Below are positions 35,969 to 46,230 of a stretch of 64,000 nt of DNA, piece by piece. Every line of letters begins with the position of its first letter. The stretch's first letter is position 1. The position numbers were made by a program, and so were the translations under genes. Origin of the DNA: Treponema sp. J25 (lineage in GTDB: Bacteria > Spirochaetota > Spirochaetia > Treponematales > Breznakiellaceae). The stretch covers positions 52,684-116,683 of the forward strand of contig NZ_PTQW01000029.1 of the NCBI RefSeq assembly GCF_004343725.1, read 5' to 3'. The notes below the pieces were generated by a model. It searched no databases. It was given only the letters and a program-made list of their open reading frames with translations, and was not told where the DNA came from.

Positions 35969-38900
35969 CTATTCCTTTACCACCATGACCTTGCGGATTT
36001 CGTCGATGTCGGGGCCTACGATGCGGATAAAGTACATGCCCCGGGCAACAACCCGGCCGCCCCGGTTCTTTCCGTCCCAGCTTACGGTATAGTCTCCAGC
36101 TTCGCGGTAGCCCCGGTACAGGACCTGCACGAGGTCCCCGTCCAGGGTAAAGACCTGGATGGTAACCTGTCCTGCCTTGGTAAGCTGGTAAGAAAGCCGC
36201 ACCCGCTCGCCCTTAGTTGGATCGATGACGTTGTTCAATATGGTGGCGCTGCTCCGCTGCTTGGTGACATCGTGGATATCAAAGCTGAATGGCCGCACCC
36301 TGCGGTACCAGTCGGCGGGGATCACCGCCCCAGGCGCTACATCGAGACGGGCCACATAGAGGGGATCGGCGGTGATGCTGCCGTTATCCAGGGTAAAGAA
36401 GAAGTCCAGGGTAGAGACGCTCCGCACCCGGGGATCGCTAGCGGGAATATTAAAGTTCCAGAGAGCACTGGCTGGCAGAACCGCCCCCTGTTTAGTGCCA
36501 GCATAAAGGCTTGTGCCGCCCCCGTGGCTGCTATCGTTGGGCCAGGGAACGATGCCGGAGAAGGCCGCCCCCGAAAGTCCGCCGTTGTTAAAGACCGGGA
36601 GCCAGAGGCCCACCGGCCCATTGGCCGCGGTGGCCCGGAAACTGGAGGCCGCGCTTGCATCAAAATGGAGGGAGAGGTTCGTCGGCGACAGGTCAGGATT
36701 TACCCGGACCTGCATGGTAATGTCCTGGTCCCGCAGCCACTGGGTTCCCGTAAAGTCCCGCACGAGGCCAATGGTCTGGCCTGCGGCGTCGCTCCCCGTG
36801 GGGAAGGCAGTCTCGTACTGGGACTCGGCAACCTCGATGGTCACGCTGTCCCGGGCCCAAAGGGGCCAGACAAAGTAACGATCGTCCGCCGCACTGGCCG
36901 GGGGCACCGAAATAAGGACGTCGGAGATCCGGTGGGATGTCTTTCCCGCACCGCCCTGCAGGTCAAAGGCCGGCCGGGTTGCAGAACGGTTATACGTTGA
37001 AGGCGTTGCGGTATAGCCAGAAGAAGGCGGGTAAGATGGGTCAGGGGCACCGATGACCTGATTATAATATAGCGCTTCCCAATAAGGCTCCTGCCCCATA
37101 TCTTTTAAAGTTCCCGTGAAAGTGAGGTTTATCGATCCCGCAGCAATGTCTGACGCAGTTGGGGGTGTGGCCACGTCTCCCAGGGCTTCCCGGATGCCAT
37201 TGCCGCTCCCTGAAACAACCGTAAGACCGCTATTCAATCCCAAATTTGATTCGCCGGGCATATCACCCGTACTCGTAACCACCGGTTCAGAGAAGTGGAT
37301 AAAGACCTGATTTTGACCCGGCAGGGCCAGGGTGTAGCCCACCACCGGCCAGACCGTATCGATGGTGATCATCCAGTCTCCAAAATCCCCATCAGAAGTA
37401 TCTTTTAGGGTTGAGTTGTTGCTTTCCAGGTTGCCCACAAATTTATCACCCATACTACCGTCCACCAGGGTTGTGTTCTGCACTACCCGCCACAGCAGCA
37501 CCGCCCCTCCGTCCAGGTAGGGCTTTTCCTGGAGGTATATATAGAAATTGGGGCCAACTTCGGGCCTGCTGTACCCGGTTACCTGGTAGGCTTCGCCGGT
37601 ATCTCTGTTCTTTACTTCCACCTGGAAACCCGAAAAATCATCGCCCACAAAACCTTCACATTCTACTCTGAGCCGGTCGATCTTACCGTTATAGTCCGAG
37701 TCTTCGGTATAACTATAAATGGCAAACCAATTCTTTAGCCATTTATAGCAATAGTAGGTACTGTAGGGATATGCGTCTACTGTTGAAGGGATCGAAACCG
37801 GATACTTCCGGGCATTGGAGTAATAGACCTTTACATACTCCATATCCAGCGTTGCACCGGGAATAAGCTCAAAGAACCAGAAATGCTGGTCATCTGTCCC
37901 TGTAGGGGGATTGGCGGGAGTGCCCGTGTTGTTTAGCCGCTCGAGGGTAATAGAATTGCCACTGCCAGCAGCTCCCTTTACCCGGAAAACACCTCCGGCC
38001 TTTATCCGCTGAATGGTGGGGCTCGCGGTGTTTTCAAACAATATTTTAAGCCCCGCCGTAGTACACTCAAAGATGTACCATTCGTTGGATCCGCGGATTT
38101 CTATTGTATTGTCGATCTCGGCACTGCCGGTAAAGATAACGGTTCCTGCTTGGCTATTAAAACCCGCAAAACCTGCCGCATTCGTCCAGTTACCGTGTAC
38201 AACAATATCGCCCGCCAGGGTTTTGGTGCCCGATCCTGCAGCAATACGGAGACTGGGATAGTTATTGCCCGGCGCAGAGCCGAAATCTGTCGCAAAGATT
38301 GTGCCCGCAGCACCGTAATATTCGACAATACCCTGGCTGGTATCCAGCGTTGTAATCGTGTGGGTTGTTTGATTTCCGGTAAGCCTGAAAATACTCGTAT
38401 TATCTGTAAAGTCAATTTCAGTAACATTGAAATTAGAAGAAGTGAGATCTAGGGTGGTATTTGTAGGAATGCTTACGGTGGTACCTATAGTTACGGTGCC
38501 GGAAGTTTCGGTATTGAGGGTCGTGTTGGCCACCAGAACTACCGACGTATCAGTATCCCCAAGACTTATGTTCTCTCCCGTTCCGCCGCCGGTCGCAATG
38601 GTCCCCGCAAGATTAACCTGGCTCGGCGCCGTCGCCGTTACCCCGCCGGTAAAGGTGATGCTGTCACCCGCGTCGTTCCCCAGGGTCAGCGTCCCCGTGT
38701 TGTTAAAGGTCGTCGTTCCGGCAATTACGGAGGTTTGCCCCACCGCTCCAGCATTCAAGGCTATGTTATAGTTTCCACCTGCCGTGGTAAGGCCAGTTGT
38801 CAGGTTCAGGGCTCCCACAACCGTCACGGTTTGCCCCGCACTCACCCCGTTTATCGAAAAACTGGCCGCACTAACACTCCCGTTAAAGCTTGCGCCGTTA

Positions 38901-41900
38901 CAGTTTGTAATACTAAGAACCCCAAGAGGCGTGAGAGGCGTGGCGCCCACATTCCCGCTGACGGTAATCGCACCGCTTGTACCGCTGGCCAGGGTTATAT
39001 TATAAGCTCCACTCAAAGTGTTCTGGAAATTGATGTTCCCCCCGGCGGGATTAGCCCCGGCATTGGTTGTGTCGATGGCGACACCAGCCCCGAGGGTCAC
39101 GGCCCGAAGGAAACTCACCCCGTCCCCCGTGGTAGTAATGTTGGCAGCCAAGCTTACCGCCCCCGCTCCATTCTGGGTAAAGCCGCCCCGGGCGGTGATG
39201 GGAGCGGAGATAGTAAGGGCCCCTGCGTTGGTCAGGGTCACGAGGCCCCCCTCGGCGCTTGCCACCGTATCAGAAAGGCTCATGGTACCGCCGGCGGTGG
39301 TGGTAATCGTGATGCTTCCAGTTCCGCCGGTCGTGGAGATGATATCCCCGCTCGCCCAGATACCGGTGGTAATGTTCCCCGCCGCGGTGATGTTGATGAC
39401 CCCACCCGAAGTTGTTACCGGCCCGCTGGTATCCCCGAGCTGTACCGCATTCGCTTCGCTTATATAAATGTCCCCCCCCGCGCTGGCCCGGATCGTTCCC
39501 ACATTGGTCACCAGGGCAGCCCCAGAAGCCCCGATCGCTCCCCCTGCACTCAGCACCAATAGACTCGTGCTTCCGCTCGCCCCCACAGTCCCGGCAGTTC
39601 GGGTAATGCTCCCGCCTCCGCCCGCCGTAAGGGTAATCTGGGAATTGTTTGCCGCGAAAATGTTCTGGGAGACGGCGATCCCCCCTGCGGTCGCATTCAA
39701 ACTTATCGAGGTTCCTGTCCCTGTGGTGGTCACCGTATTTCCAAAGGTGATGGCCCCGCCGGCAACAATATCGATGAGCCCGCCGCTCGTCGTTACTCCG
39801 CCAGTACCGTCCCCGAGCTGTACCGCATTCGCTTCGCTTATATAAATATCACCAGCCGCACTGGCACGGATAACCCCCACATTGGTGGCCAGGGCTGCGC
39901 CGCTCGCCCCCACGTTTCCTACCTGGGAGAAAGCCACCGTGCCCGCCGCACCGCCGATACTGACGTGGGTGGCACCTGCGGCAGCCGAAATATTCCCGCC
40001 GTTGGAAAACGTAAGGGTCTGGCCACTACCAAGGGTAAGGGTATACGCCGCAAAGGTGACCGAACTTGAGGTTCCTTCTATCACCAAATTGAAAGACTTT
40101 GCACTCAAATCGATAGCTCCCGACCCGCCAATGATGATGGCCCCCGTCCCGGTAGTTCGCCCGATGGTGACGGTCCCGGTTGTGGTAAGGTAGCCCAACT
40201 CCGTCGCCGTAAGGTTGAAGGTACCCCCGGAATCGTATAGCCCGATGGTGGTTGTGTCAGAGGCGGGCTGCAGGGTAATCGCCCCTGCGCCGCCATTTCC
40301 CAGAGTGCCCCCAAGGGCGATCTGGTCCGTTGTGATGGATATGGCTGACCCCGATACTACCGTTACCGAACCGGTGGTTGTGAAGGCAGCCGAGGTACTG
40401 GTAAGACCTGTGGGGGTTCCGTCCGTGGAGGCCATCGTTACAGCCCCCCCAGGAGCGGATAGACCAAGCGTATAGGCTCCGCTTAAAGCCCCGCCCAGTG
40501 TAATATTCCCCGATCCCGCGCTCAGGGTCGTGTTCGCCACCAGAACCACTGGCGTACCTGCGTCCCCCAGGCTTATGTTCTGCCCTGCCCCGCCACCAGT
40601 TGCTATGGTCTCCGCAAGATTAACCTGGCTCGGCGCCGTCGCCGTCACCCCGCCGGTAAACGTAAATCCACTCCCTATCGTCAGCGTCCCCGTATTATTA
40701 AACGTTACCCCGTTTGTTATACTCCCGCCGCCATTCAGCGCAACGTTGTACCCCGCAGCCGCCGTCGTTAAGCTCGTCGCCGTCAAACTGCCGTTAAATG
40801 CTATTGTCCCCGTCGTCGCAGTCAGCACCACCGATCCGGCGCTCACCGTATCGTCAAACGTAACCCCATTCGAGTTGGTCACCGTAAGGCTATTTACAAC
40901 ACTGAGAGGATCCGTCGCTGTAAACGCCCCCGCACCATTCAATTCCAGGTTATAGTAGTCGGTCGCCCCAAAGTCGGTGATCGTACCGCCCGCAACGGTG
41001 TACCGCACGGTGCCCTGGGTAGTGTCGTTCTTGTTCGGCCGGCCGGCACCGCTCAGGATTATCGTTCCCGCATTGCTGAAGGTGCCGTTTATGGTAAGGT
41101 TATAAGCACCTATGGTAAGGCTTGCACCAGAACCGATGGTACAGTCCCCTGCCACCGTCGCAGTTACATTAGCAAGAGATAGAGAGCCGCCACCAGAAAC
41201 CGCAAGGTTCTGATAGCTCGCTCCCCACACCGGATTAGCAGCAGATCCATAGTACTCTACCGTACTGCCGCTGACATTTACTTTGGTTCCACTTACGCCT
41301 TCAGTACCTTTAAGACGAACCGTTCCATTATTGGTAAAGCTCGAAAGGCCCGTGAGATTGTAACCGTTAAGATCAAGGGTTGCCCCAGCGTTAACTGTTA
41401 CTGAGGCTGCTACACTATTCCCCGTTAACACGGGGCTATAGGTGGTTCCTGCGGGAATAACCACTACAGAGGTAGACGTAGGAACGGTCCCCACATCCCA
41501 GTTATTGCTGTCACTCCAGTCGGTGCTCGTATCCCCATCCCAAGTCCAGGTTGTGGCTGCAGGTTGGGTAAAGGATATGGTTCCCAGCACCACACCCGAA
41601 GGAGCAAGAAGGGATACATTAAGACCATCTCCCGGATCTACCGTGCCAGGATATTGAATCGTAAACGAAAATGTCCCTGCCCCTGAAGTAGTAGGGAAAT
41701 TCGTGGCCACCACGGAACTTGTAATTAAGACCCCTGCGACATCATACTGTTCGGTGGTGGTAGCGTTTGTGTTACGATAGGTAGTGGTGTACCGAAACTG
41801 GGTTCCGCTAGGGAAAGTACCCGTTACGGTGACGGTAATAGTAGTTCCCGCGGCGGGGGGTGCCGAGGTAGTGGGAGAATAGTACGTAATGCCCCCCGTT

Positions 41901-42511
41901 ATAATAGTCATGTTATTAAAGATGATGTTGTACCCCGAACCCGACATGCTTCCCACCGAAAGGGAGCAACTCCCATCGCCGTTAAAGGTGGTCGAGGTGC
42001 CTGCGTTCTGGTTACCCCAGAAGGTTCCCGAAACAGAAATAGTTGCCCCGTTATATAAGTTTATGGTATTGATAGCCTTTTCATTCGCATCCAGATAGCC
42101 CGTAACCACAATGGAACCGGGCCCCACAATATTCACATTACTCGGAGTAGTTGCTCCGGCACTCTGTCCAAAATTGAGACTCCCCCCCGATACGCTCAAA
42201 GTATGGTTGTTTAAGTAGAGGGTTACCGTATTGGCGTTAGTTTGATTAAAGACAACACTATTCACCGTATAGTCCGCATCGAGGGTAACCGACGAAGTCC
42301 CATCTATGGCTACCACGTCACTAGTGGTAGGAAGGGTCCCCCCGCTCCAGTATGCTGCAGTCCCCCAGGTCCCACTGGAGCCGGCAACCCATGTCTTGGT
42401 AGGGGTTGGAGACTGCCCCCAGAGGCTCCCTGCCCCCCCTGCGGTTATGAGAAAAAACAGAATACCCCATCGAATACAGAAAGACCTCTTTTTTCTTTGT
42501 TTGCCCATCAT
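35969..42511 (-). CDS. giant repetitive surface protein (2180 aa) with FlgD-like C-terminal domain
   Basis: A secreted or outer-surface protein. The signal peptide ends near SLWGQS. Residues about 25-520 carry W-x-G-SSG-x-W modules ending in SNNWDVGTVP- and NNGTVRLKG-like segments. Residues about 520-1380 are low-complexity G/T/S/N/A-rich beta repeats, like a right-handed beta-helix. They include near-duplicate segments such as ATAPSQVNLA and YISEANAVQLGD. Residues about 1400-2090 are mixed domains. The last 90 residues match a FlgD-type Ig domain: ...GDYTVSWDGKNRGGR-. AGGTGG lies at the start. No obvious cell-wall sorting signal. The role may be adhesion or binding of polysaccharide. Neighbour to a GH16 glucanase. 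Confidence 0.82.
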   Translation of the reverse strand: MMGKQRKKRSFCIRWGILFFLITAGGAGSLWGQSPTPTKTWVAGSSGTWGTAAYWSGGTLPTTSDVVAIDGTSSVTLDADYTVNSVVFNQTNANTVTLYLNNHTLSVSGGSLNFGQSAGATTPSNVNIVGPGSIVVTGYLDANEKAINTINLYNGATISVSGTFWGNQNAGTSTTFNGDGSCSLSVGSMSGSGYNIIFNNMTIITGGITYYSPTTSAPPAAGTTITVTVTGTFPSGTQFRYTTTYRNTNATTTEQYDVAGVLITSSVVATNFPTTSGAGTFSFTIQYPGTVDPGDGLNVSLLAPSGVVLGTISFTQPAATTWTWDGDTSTDWSDSNNWDVGTVPTSTSVVVIPAGTTYSPVLTGNSVAASVTVNAGATLDLNGYNLTGLSSFTNNGTVRLKGTEGVSGTKVNVSGSTVEYYGSAANPVWGASYQNLAVSGGGSLSLANVTATVAGDCTIGSGASLTIGAYNLTINGTFSNAGTIILSGAGRPNKNDTTQGTVRYTVAGGTITDFGATDYYNLELNGAGAFTATDPLSVVNSLTVTNSNGVTFDDTVSAGSVVLTATTGTIAFNGSLTATSLTTAAAGYNVALNGGGSITNGVTFNNTGTLTIGSGFTFTGGVTATAPSQVNLAETIATGGGAGQNISLGDAGTPVVLVANTTLSAGSGNITLGGALSGAYTLGLSAPGGAVTMASTDGTPTGLTSTSAAFTTTGSVTVVSGSAISITTDQIALGGTLGNGGAGAITLQPASDTTTIGLYDSGGTFNLTATELGYLTTTGTVTIGRTTGTGAIIIGGSGAIDLSAKSFNLVIEGTSSSVTFAAYTLTLGSGQTLTFSNGGNISAAAGATHVSIGGAAGTVAFSQVGNVGASGAALATNVGVIRASAAGDIYISEANAVQLGDGTGGVTTSGGLIDIVAGGAITFGNTVTTTGTGTSISLNATAGGIAVSQNIFAANNSQITLTAGGGGSITRTAGTVGASGSTSLLVLSAGGAIGASGAALVTNVGTIRASAGGDIYISEANAVQLGDTSGPVTTSGGVINITAAGNITTGIWASGDIISTTGGTGSITITTTAGGTMSLSDTVASAEGGLVTLTNAGALTISAPITARGGFTQNGAGAVSLAANITTTGDGVSFLRAVTLGAGVAIDTTNAGANPAGGNINFQNTLSGAYNITLASGTSGAITVSGNVGATPLTPLGVLSITNCNGASFNGSVSAASFSINGVSAGQTVTVVGALNLTTGLTTAGGNYNIALNAGAVGQTSVIAGTTTFNNTGTLTLGNDAGDSITFTGGVTATAPSQVNLAGTIATGGGTGENISLGDTDTSVVLVANTTLNTETSGTVTIGTTVSIPTNTTLDLTSSNFNVTEIDFTDNTSIFRLTGNQTTHTITTLDTSQGIVEYYGAAGTIFATDFGSAPGNNYPSLRIAAGSGTKTLAGDIVVHGNWTNAAGFAGFNSQAGTVIFTGSAEIDNTIEIRGSNEWYIFECTTAGLKILFENTASPTIQRIKAGGVFRVKGAAGSGNSITLERLNNTGTPANPPTGTDDQHFWFFELIPGATLDMEYVKVYYSNARKYPVSIPSTVDAYPYSTYYCYKWLKNWFAIYSYTEDSDYNGKIDRLRVECEGFVGDDFSGFQVEVKNRDTGEAYQVTGYSRPEVGPNFYIYLQEKPYLDGGAVLLWRVVQNTTLVDGSMGDKFVGNLESNNSTLKDTSDGDFGDWMITIDTVWPVVGYTLALPGQNQVFIHFSEPVVTSTGDMPGESNLGLNSGLTVVSGSGNGIREALGDVATPPTASDIAAGSINLTFTGTLKDMGQEPYWEALYYNQVIGAPDPSYPPSSGYTATPSTYNRSATRPAFDLQGGAGKTSHRISDVLISVPPASAADDRYFVWPLWARDSVTIEVAESQYETAFPTGSDAAGQTIGLVRDFTGTQWLRDQDITMQVRVNPDLSPTNLSLHFDASAASSFRATAANGPVGLWLPVFNNGGLSGAAFSGIVPWPNDSSHGGGTSLYAGTKQGAVLPASALWNFNIPASDPRVRSVSTLDFFFTLDNGSITADPLYVARLDVAPGAVIPADWYRRVRPFSFDIHDVTKQRSSATILNNVIDPTKGERVRLSYQLTKAGQVTIQVFTLDGDLVQVLYRGYREAGDYTVSWDGKNRGGRVVARGMYFIRIVGPDIDEIRKVMVVKE
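38518..40720. repeat. long internal duplications in the giant surface gene
   Basis: About 190 bp near 38518-38715 recurs, diverged, near 40525-40720. Both share GGGTCGTGTT, CCGCAAGATTAACCTGGCTC and TCGGCGCCGTCGCCGT. A second pair of exact 37-bp copies lies at 39433-39469 and 39811-39847. These encode repeated modules (ATAPSQVNLA; ISEANAVQLGD). Direct repeats like these can recombine and change repeat number. Confidence 0.8.
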
Positions 42512-42543
42512 GCCACCTGTGTAGACGTTCCCTCTTCTTCCCA

Positions 42544-42572
42544 ATTGTACTATGGAAAAGGATTTTTTTCAA
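42544..42572 (-). promoter_or_regulatory. promoter of the giant surface gene
   Basis: Reading on the minus strand: -35 TTGAAA (42567-42572), 17-bp spacer, -10 TACAAT (42544-42549). The expected transcript start is about 25-30 bases before the ATG. Matches sigma70 consensus at 5 of 6 positions in each box. Confidence 0.65.
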
Positions 42573-42786
42573 AACGAAGGGCCGCCGCCTCTGATAGGCC
42601 CCCCGTTTTTCTTTTCGAAAGAGAGAAAGGGTAGCTCCCCTTTAATAAAGAACACAAAGAGAGAAGGGCTGGCTACTTTTCTTTTTGAAAAAACTGGCTA
42701 CCCCCCAAATGGGCAAGGGGCCCCAGCGGCGCCGCCGGAAGGGCTCCGGCATCGCCGTATCAGCCCTCTAACAAACTACCGGGGCC

Positions 42787-44733
42787 CTATGATGAGGCTT
42801 TAAGCTGAAAAAAGTCCATCATCCTCTGGAGTTCCCGGGCCATATCAGCCAAACCCTCTGCGGTGGAGGCAATTTCTTCCGACAGGGCCGCGTTCTGTTG
42901 TATCACCTGATCCAGTTGGGACATGGCAAGGTTAATCTGCCCAATCCCCGCGCTTTGTTCGGCCGCGGCGGTGCTGATCTCCTGGACCAGGGCCGCCGTC
43001 TTTTGAATATCCGGCACGAGGGTTTCCAGGATCTTCCCTGTTTCGCTCGAAACAGAAACGGTCTTTTGGGAAAGGGCGATGATCTCCTTGGCCGCATTCT
43101 TACTCCGTTCAGCGAGCTTCCGCACCTCCTGGGACACCACCGCAAAGCCCTTCCCATGCTCCCCTGCCCGGGCCGCCTCAATTGCCGCATTCAGGGCCAA
43201 AAGGTCGGTTTGGCGGGCAATTTCTTCTATTACCACTATCTTTTCCGCAATCTGATGCATCACCTCGATGGCATTCTGCACGGTCTCTTTGCTCTGGAGG
43301 GCCCCTTCGGCGGCCGTCCGGGCAATTTTTTCCGTTTGTCGCGCATTTTCGGCGGTCATGGTAATGCTGGAGGTCATCTCTTCCACCGAAGAGGCCACCT
43401 CTTCTCCCACCGACGCCTGCTCCGAGGCCCCCGCAGAAAGATTTTGGGCAGACAGGCTCATCTCCTGGCTGGCGGTAACAATCTGATAGGATGCATCCCG
43501 GACCTTAGCCACCATCTGAGAAAGCTGCTCCGTCATACCCTGAAGCGATCGGGCCAGGTCTCCTATTTCGTCGGTCCTTTTTGCGTTTTTCTCATCGATC
43601 CGGTTCCAGAGTTTCCCCTCCGCCACCGTGTGGGCCTGTCCCATGATGGAAATAATGGGAACCGTAATGCTATTCATTAAAACCAACAATACAAGAAGAA
43701 TAACCATCGAAACCATAATGGTGGCCAGGCGGAACTGCATCAGGGCCCCATGCATCTCCCGGAAGGCTTCCCGGTCAGGTACGACAAACGTAAAAAGATA
43801 CCCCAGGTTCGTAGCCCCATAGTAGATGGTAGAAGCATTGCCATTTACCCGGATATGTTCTGCTATGAGAACGCTTCCATCGGGCGATACCTTCTGAAGC
43901 TGGTCTATCCAGGGGAGCACCACCACTTCTTCTGAATTCTGGGGCCCCAGCTTTCGATAGGGCTTAAAAATGCTATCCCGATTCTGAGCATACAGGTACC
44001 GGGAAGTCACCGGGTCCAGCACAAAAAGCTCGGAGTTTTCTGTTATCTTTACATCCTTTAGCAGTTCTTCCAAAAATCCCAGGGTTAAATCTGCCGTGGC
44101 AAGCCCAAGAATACGATTAGTGTTATCCATGATAGGACAATCCACGGTGATATAGATGGTGCTGGTTCGCTTATCCGGCGGTATATCCTCCAGTTTTTGC
44201 CCCTGTAATAGGTACAAATAGGGCTCGGTAACAATATACTCCTTTGGAAGGGGCTTCTGGCGGTCATGGTTCAGCGGTAAGGCGGCGGTATACCAATCTT
44301 CTATCACATAGTTATAGTTCATGTAGGTAGCATCAAATTGAAATTTTCCATCCCTGTATACCCCATAGGGAGCAAAAAACTCATAGCCCGGGATAACCCC
44401 CTTATCATAAAAGAGACCTCCGCCAGCCAGGGGCTGAAAGGCAAGCTGGGATAGGAGCATATCGATAACCATTTGGGGAGTTATCCCCTTTTTATCCCGT
44501 AACGCATCAGCGGCAATCCCCCCTATCCGGGCAAGGGTCCGCGCCGTGGCAATCTGCCGCTCCGTGTAAGAATTAAAGTCCCCTATGTATTTTTGCACCA
44601 TGAGCTTCATCTTTTCGGTAATCTGCTTTCTCATGGTGGCAGAAATATTTATCTCGTTCACTAACAAAGAAATACCAAAGCCAACCACCAGTACCGCCAG
44701 AATACTCAGAGAAAATTTTGAACGCAGTTTCAT
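42787..44733 (-). CDS. methyl-accepting chemotaxis protein with Cache-type sensor
   Basis: A 648-aa transmembrane chemoreceptor. TM1 is about residues 7-27. A large periplasmic double-Cache-like sensor follows, including the [23 protein letters not shown] and [10 protein letters not shown] segments. TM2 is about 340-362, then a HAMP domain. The coiled-coil signalling tip has [23 protein letters not shown]. The C-terminus ends QLKASS without a CheR-binding pentapeptide. It senses a small ligand, probably an organic or amino acid. GAGGG lies before the ATG. Ligand unknown. Confidence 0.95.
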   Translation of the reverse strand: MKLRSKFSLSILAVLVVGFGISLLVNEINISATMRKQITEKMKLMVQKYIGDFNSYTERQIATARTLARIGGIAADALRDKKGITPQMVIDMLLSQLAFQPLAGGGLFYDKGVIPGYEFFAPYGVYRDGKFQFDATYMNYNYVIEDWYTAALPLNHDRQKPLPKEYIVTEPYLYLLQGQKLEDIPPDKRTSTIYITVDCPIMDNTNRILGLATADLTLGFLEELLKDVKITENSELFVLDPVTSRYLYAQNRDSIFKPYRKLGPQNSEEVVVLPWIDQLQKVSPDGSVLIAEHIRVNGNASTIYYGATNLGYLFTFVVPDREAFREMHGALMQFRLATIMVSMVILLVLLVLMNSITVPIISIMGQAHTVAEGKLWNRIDEKNAKRTDEIGDLARSLQGMTEQLSQMVAKVRDASYQIVTASQEMSLSAQNLSAGASEQASVGEEVASSVEEMTSSITMTAENARQTEKIARTAAEGALQSKETVQNAIEVMHQIAEKIVVIEEIARQTDLLALNAAIEAARAGEHGKGFAVVSQEVRKLAERSKNAAKEIIALSQKTVSVSSETGKILETLVPDIQKTAALVQEISTAAAEQSAGIGQINLAMSQLDQVIQQNAALSEEIASTAEGLADMARELQRMMDFFQLKASS

Positions 44734-44753
44734 ACCAAACCCTCTTACTGTTT

Positions 44754-44781
44754 AGTATAGAAGGTTCCCACGTCCTTGCAA
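44754..44781 (-). promoter_or_regulatory. promoter of the chemoreceptor gene
   Basis: Minus strand: -35-like TTGCAA (44776-44781), 16-bp spacer, -10 TATACT (44754-44759), about 20 bases before the ATG. Good -10; the -35 match is only moderate. Confidence 0.5.
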
Positions 44782-44860
44782 GGGGAACAGGGAGGGATAA
44801 AAGGAAGAAATGTTCTTTTAGAAAGGAGGCAACCAGACCGCTTACACCAGGGGCGGCGTT

Positions 44861-46081
44861 TTACCACTCCTTCATTGCCACGAGGAAGGCCTCTTCGGAA
44901 CGCCGAATGATACTTTCATCCACACAGTAGGCAAGGCGAATATAACCTGGCGCGCCAAAGCCCGACCCTGGCACGGCGAGGATCCGGTATTGTTTCAGGT
45001 GCTGGACAAACTGCACATCCAGCGGGAGTTCCGCCGCGGCTCCATCGGGCAGGGTCTCCTTTGTGCGGGGCGGCACCTGACAGAACAGATAAAAAGCCCC
45101 TTCCGGCGGCACATAGGGGATGTGGGCCTTTTCAAGGACAGCGGTAAAGGCATCCCGGCGCCGGGCGTAAATTCCCACATCGACCCGGCTTTCGGTAAGG
45201 CGGGCCACCACCCGCTGCATCAACGCCGGTGCATTGACAAAGCCCAGCACCCGCGTCGCATAGGCAAAGGCTCCCACCACCTCCTCCACCTGGGCCATGG
45301 CGGGATTCACCGCGATGTAGCCAATCCGCTCTCCCGGGAGAGAAAGGCTCTTAGAGTAACTGGTAACCACGATAGATTCCCGATAGGCCGAAAGGATCGG
45401 GGGCACTTCGATAGCCCCATAGACAATATCCCGATAGGGCTCATCGGCCACCAGGTAGGGCCAGCGACCGCAGGATTTTCCGTGGGCCTCCAGCACGGCC
45501 GCCAGGGAACGGATCGTCGACTCCGGATACACCCGCCCGGTGGGATTATGGGGCGAATTGATAAGAACCGCCGCGGTTTTTTCCGTCAGGGCCTGCCTAA
45601 TGGCCTCCACATCCAGATCGAAATCGGTGGTGCTGGGAACCAGCACCATCTTTCCCCCATGGTTGGCAATATAGGAACCGTACTCCACAAAATAGGGGCG
45701 GCTCACAATCACCTCGTCCCCGGGATTCAAAATCGCCTTGAATACCACGTTCAGGCCCCCGGCGGCGCCCACGCTCATCACCACATGGGAAGACGTGGCA
45801 GGCACCTTCTGTTCCCGTTGTACCTTTCGGGCAATGGCTTCCCGCACATCGGGGAAGCCCGCATTCGGCATGTAGCCGTGGGACCCGGGGGCATCCTCCG
45901 TGGCCAGCGCAACCAGGGCCTCGTGAAATGCCGGCGGGGGCTCAATATCAGGATTCCCAATGGAAAAATCAAAGACCCTATCGGCGCCATATAGTTTTTT
46001 AAGGGCCGCCCCTTCTTCGAACATCTTGCGGATCCAGGATCCCGACTCCTGGGCTTTTTTGATGTGCTCTGCGATTGCCAT
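44861..46081 (-). CDS. class I/II PLP-dependent aminotransferase
   Basis: A 406-aa fold-type I aminotransferase. NSPHNPTGRVYP is the substrate/PLP region, DEPYRDIVY the PLP-ring aspartate, and SYSKSLSLPGERIGY holds the Schiff-base lysine. AAGGAGGG precedes the ATG. The family includes aspartate and aromatic aminotransferases. Placed just downstream of thrA, on the same strand, it could use aspartate-family amino acids. Substrate is not predictable from sequence. Confidence 0.92.
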   Translation of the reverse strand: MAIAEHIKKAQESGSWIRKMFEEGAALKKLYGADRVFDFSIGNPDIEPPPAFHEALVALATEDAPGSHGYMPNAGFPDVREAIARKVQREQKVPATSSHVVMSVGAAGGLNVVFKAILNPGDEVIVSRPYFVEYGSYIANHGGKMVLVPSTTDFDLDVEAIRQALTEKTAAVLINSPHNPTGRVYPESTIRSLAAVLEAHGKSCGRWPYLVADEPYRDIVYGAIEVPPILSAYRESIVVTSYSKSLSLPGERIGYIAVNPAMAQVEEVVGAFAYATRVLGFVNAPALMQRVVARLTESRVDVGIYARRRDAFTAVLEKAHIPYVPPEGAFYLFCQVPPRTKETLPDGAAAELPLDVQFVQHLKQYRILAVPGSGFGAPGYIRLAYCVDESIIRRSEEAFLVAMKEW

Positions 46082-46230
46082 GATAGGTATCCCTCCTTTT
46101 ATCAGCTATGGCGCCGGGGGCGACGCCCTCTTTCAACATAGGCGACACCCCCTCTCGACATCGATGTATCCCCGGGAAATCCAGCAATGCATAGTCCCGG
46201 CGTTCCCTTTTTCACTTTTTTCGGAAAAGG

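Noticed and set aside
35858..37000. Plus-strand open frame of 380 codons opposite the giant surface gene
   Set aside because: Antisense to a gene with signal peptide, repeats and clear domains; the product is Gly/Pro-rich without motifs.
39433..39847. CRISPR-like repeats
   Set aside because: Just two copies of 37 bp within coding sequence with a long gap; they are protein repeats.
44990..45994. 334-codon plus-strand frame
   Set aside because: Mirror of the aminotransferase gene; no domain or ribosome site.
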